A DNA stretch of 64,000 nt from Apus apus. Its lineage: Eukaryota > Chordata > Aves > Apodiformes > Apodidae. The DNA lies in assembly GCF_020740795.1 (NCBI RefSeq), contig NC_067312.1, positions 58,900,405 through 58,964,404 of the forward strand, read 5' to 3'. Of this stretch, positions 55,620 through 64,000 are shown in pieces; the stretch's first letter is position 1; the number at the start of each line of letters is the position of its first letter. Made by a program: the position numbers and the translations under genes. Below the pieces are notes generated by a model, which made no database searches, was not told where the DNA came from, and worked only from the letters and a program-made list of their open reading frames with translations.

Positions 55620-56260
55620 ACTAAAGTGTGACCAGTATTAGAAATTAGGCCATGTCAGAGACTGGTGACCTGCAAGGGTTTGTGGAACATCCCTTGTGTC
55701 TCAAACAACTCAGCACTGAGTCCTGTGGTAGGCAAGCATGAACAGTGCAGGCAGGATGGCAGGCTTCCCCTGCTCCTCTCTGGCTTGCCTCCCCTGGTTG
55801 ATTTCCAGCAGACGCTCGGCATATGTTCTGACCATCAGGGCTCACCTTGGAAGAATCCACACCCCAGCCCCATTCCAGAACTCTCTGGAAGTGCAGAAGC
55901 TCAACTATATGTTGCAGCCCCAAGGGTGGTCTCTGGGGGACAGGACATTCTAAGAGCGGTGAAAGCGCCACGAGCCTGTCGACCCATCGCCCACACACCA
56001 GGACCTGAGGCTTCAGGCTGGCAGGGCCAGAGAACACTTTGCAAAAGACCTCCCTGGAACTAAGGGTGGTGATACCTGTCCTATCTTCTCATCTATCTTT
56101 CCTTCCTTTCTTCTTTTCTTTTACGAGTTACTAAATCTTAGTTTGATCCATTCACTGGTTACAGGAGTAGTCATTGTGAGCAGTAACTTCACATTGCCCC
56201 CTTTTAATATCTAAGTAGTGAGCTCAATAAAGCATTTGTTGTGGTTCACTCTTCTTACAA
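55620..56260 (+). mobile_element. Possible degenerate solo LTR
   Basis: A non-coding block unlike its AT-rich surroundings. It is GC-rich with CpGs (GAAAGCGCCACGAGCC), followed by a pyrimidine tract (about 56070-56123) and an AATAAA at about 56226. That order is usual for avian LTRs and resembles the 62.7-63.4 kb block in general plan. No internal retroviral genes, clear TG...CA ends or target duplication were found, so the call is tentative. Confidence 0.3.
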
Positions 56261-56658
56261 GGCACTGCTGCTGAGATGGCACTCATGCACTTTTGGGATA
56301 TAAAAAAGATTAACCTCCCTCAAAACCCACAAAGTAGGATGAGACAGGCCACAGCCAACCCATCACCCTTATTGTCCCATGTTCCATTACAGGAATGTCT
56401 TCACTCTTTTCCTGCAGCAGCTGCCCCATCAGAGCGTGTGTGGTAACATGCTGCTGCATGGAGGCATGGAAGAGGACACACTCTCCTCAGAGTTTGTTAC
56501 CAAGAATTACAAACAGCATCTTCTCTGCATAGCAAAAGCTCTGTGTGCCCTTTTACTTGAAAGTCATTTCACCCAGAAGGCCTCTTACTTAACAAGTTGA
56601 AGCCAAGCTTATAGTGAAATTGAATCCTACAAACCAGTTCTGGACCCAGAAACAGGTT

Positions 56659-56664
56659 TTTATT
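56659..56664 (-). promoter_or_regulatory. APTX: Candidate APTX polyadenylation signal
   Basis: AATAAA on the minus strand, about 620 bases after the APTX stop. I see no canonical signal closer to the stop, which would give a 3' UTR spanning about 56640-57281. Confidence 0.45.
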
Positions 56665-57281
56665 ACTGCTGCCTTATCTGGGAGTGCACATCTTGATGAC
56701 GATCAGATGACAGAGGCTCAGCAAAATCTCCATGTGGAGAAACAGGGCAGCATTAAACCACACAATTTCTCTACCACCTGATAACATGCAGGCAAGCAAC
56801 TGCAAACCTTGATAGTTCATTACTCTGAGGAGCAATAAAACTGGTCATTGCACATTATACATGGATTTTTATATATACGTTATTAAATCCATCCTTGTAC
56901 ATGGGAGAGGCTATCTTAAAGAGTCCCTCTTATAGGCTGAGCCATGAGTTACCCTGCCAAGGGGCAGTGCCTGGTCCACAGCTAAGGAGAAGTTCAGCAG
57001 CACTGACATCTTCAAGCCAAGCTGTGGCACAGCAGGGTGGGGATGCTGTAGCTACAAAAAAACTACAAACACACCTTCAATTTCAGAAGCTGCTTTATGG
57101 TTTTGGAGGGGTTTTTTCTCTAAGCCATTACAAGGTTAGTATGCTGCTGTTTCCAGGCCACTTTTTCCCATATTGCATTTGTCACTCCCTTTAAGAAAAA
57201 AGATAAACATTCATTAACATTGTGAGTTCTTTGTTTTAGCCTGAAGTCTGAGGACAGATTGTAAGATGGTATTTTGCAAAA

Positions 57282-63798
<6,517 letters not shown>

Positions 63799-64000
63799 CT
63801 TTGGTAGAGAGAAAAATGAACAAAAATAGCAAGATATTTTTACTGGAATTGCGATGTCACAGGGACCTGCCAGTCCTGCAGCAGCTGGCTACAGAGTTAC
63901 AGCAATACCCATGCTGCACTTTGCTCTAAAAAATTAACCACCTGCTACACAACTGTTAGAGCAGTAACAGCTCTAGTAACAATTACATTCACAGTAACAA

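Overview
The window is a vertebrate nuclear locus and is most probably avian. CR1 LINE fragments in both orientations are the dominant repeat. ELP1 spans only about 33 kb with compact introns, and the promoters are GC-rich CpG islands. Four genes can be rebuilt exon by exon with consistent splice phase. In human, the orthologues of these genes lie on three separate parts of chromosome 9 (TBC1D2 at 9q22, ELP1 and ACTL7A/B at 9q31, APTX at 9p). Bird Z chromosomes are known to carry human chromosome 9 material, so a Z-linked segment is the natural inference. The species cannot be told from the sequence.

Layout. Positions 1-16.5 kb (minus strand) hold TBC1D2, a PH/coiled-coil/TBC RabGAP. Ten coding exons are present and the last coding exons lie beyond the left edge. 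Its probable non-coding first exon and a CpG island with a GC-box array lie at 16.4-17.1 kb. Positions 17.9-18.5 kb are a second CpG island with YY1 and NRF1 motifs. From it ELP1 runs on the plus strand to 51.4 kb: 36 coding exons, open throughout, encoding 1,328 residues. Positions 51.4-53.8 kb are the ELP1 3' UTR and intergenic DNA. Positions 53.9-54.9 kb (minus) hold an intronless actin-like 7 gene. Positions 55.0-57.3 kb hold its upstream region, a possible solo LTR and the APTX 3' UTR. Positions 57.3-63.8 kb (minus) carry the last five coding exons of APTX; its FHA-encoding 5' end lies beyond the right edge.

The genes have unrelated jobs: Rab7 GTPase control (TBC1D2), tRNA wobble-uridine modification by Elongator (ELP1), a sperm-head actin-related protein (ACTL7), and repair of abortive DNA ligation (APTX). 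Shared regulation is plausible only for the head-to-head TBC1D2/ELP1 promoters. I found no undescribed multi-gene system. The most interesting points are small: two GC-AG introns (one in ELP1, one in APTX with a repeat ending about 20 bp into the intron), a rebuilt splice donor on the ELP1 exon that is skipped in human familial dysautonomia, a His-to-Gln change at the first histidine of the APTX HIT motif, and inverted and nested CR1 copies in ELP1 introns.
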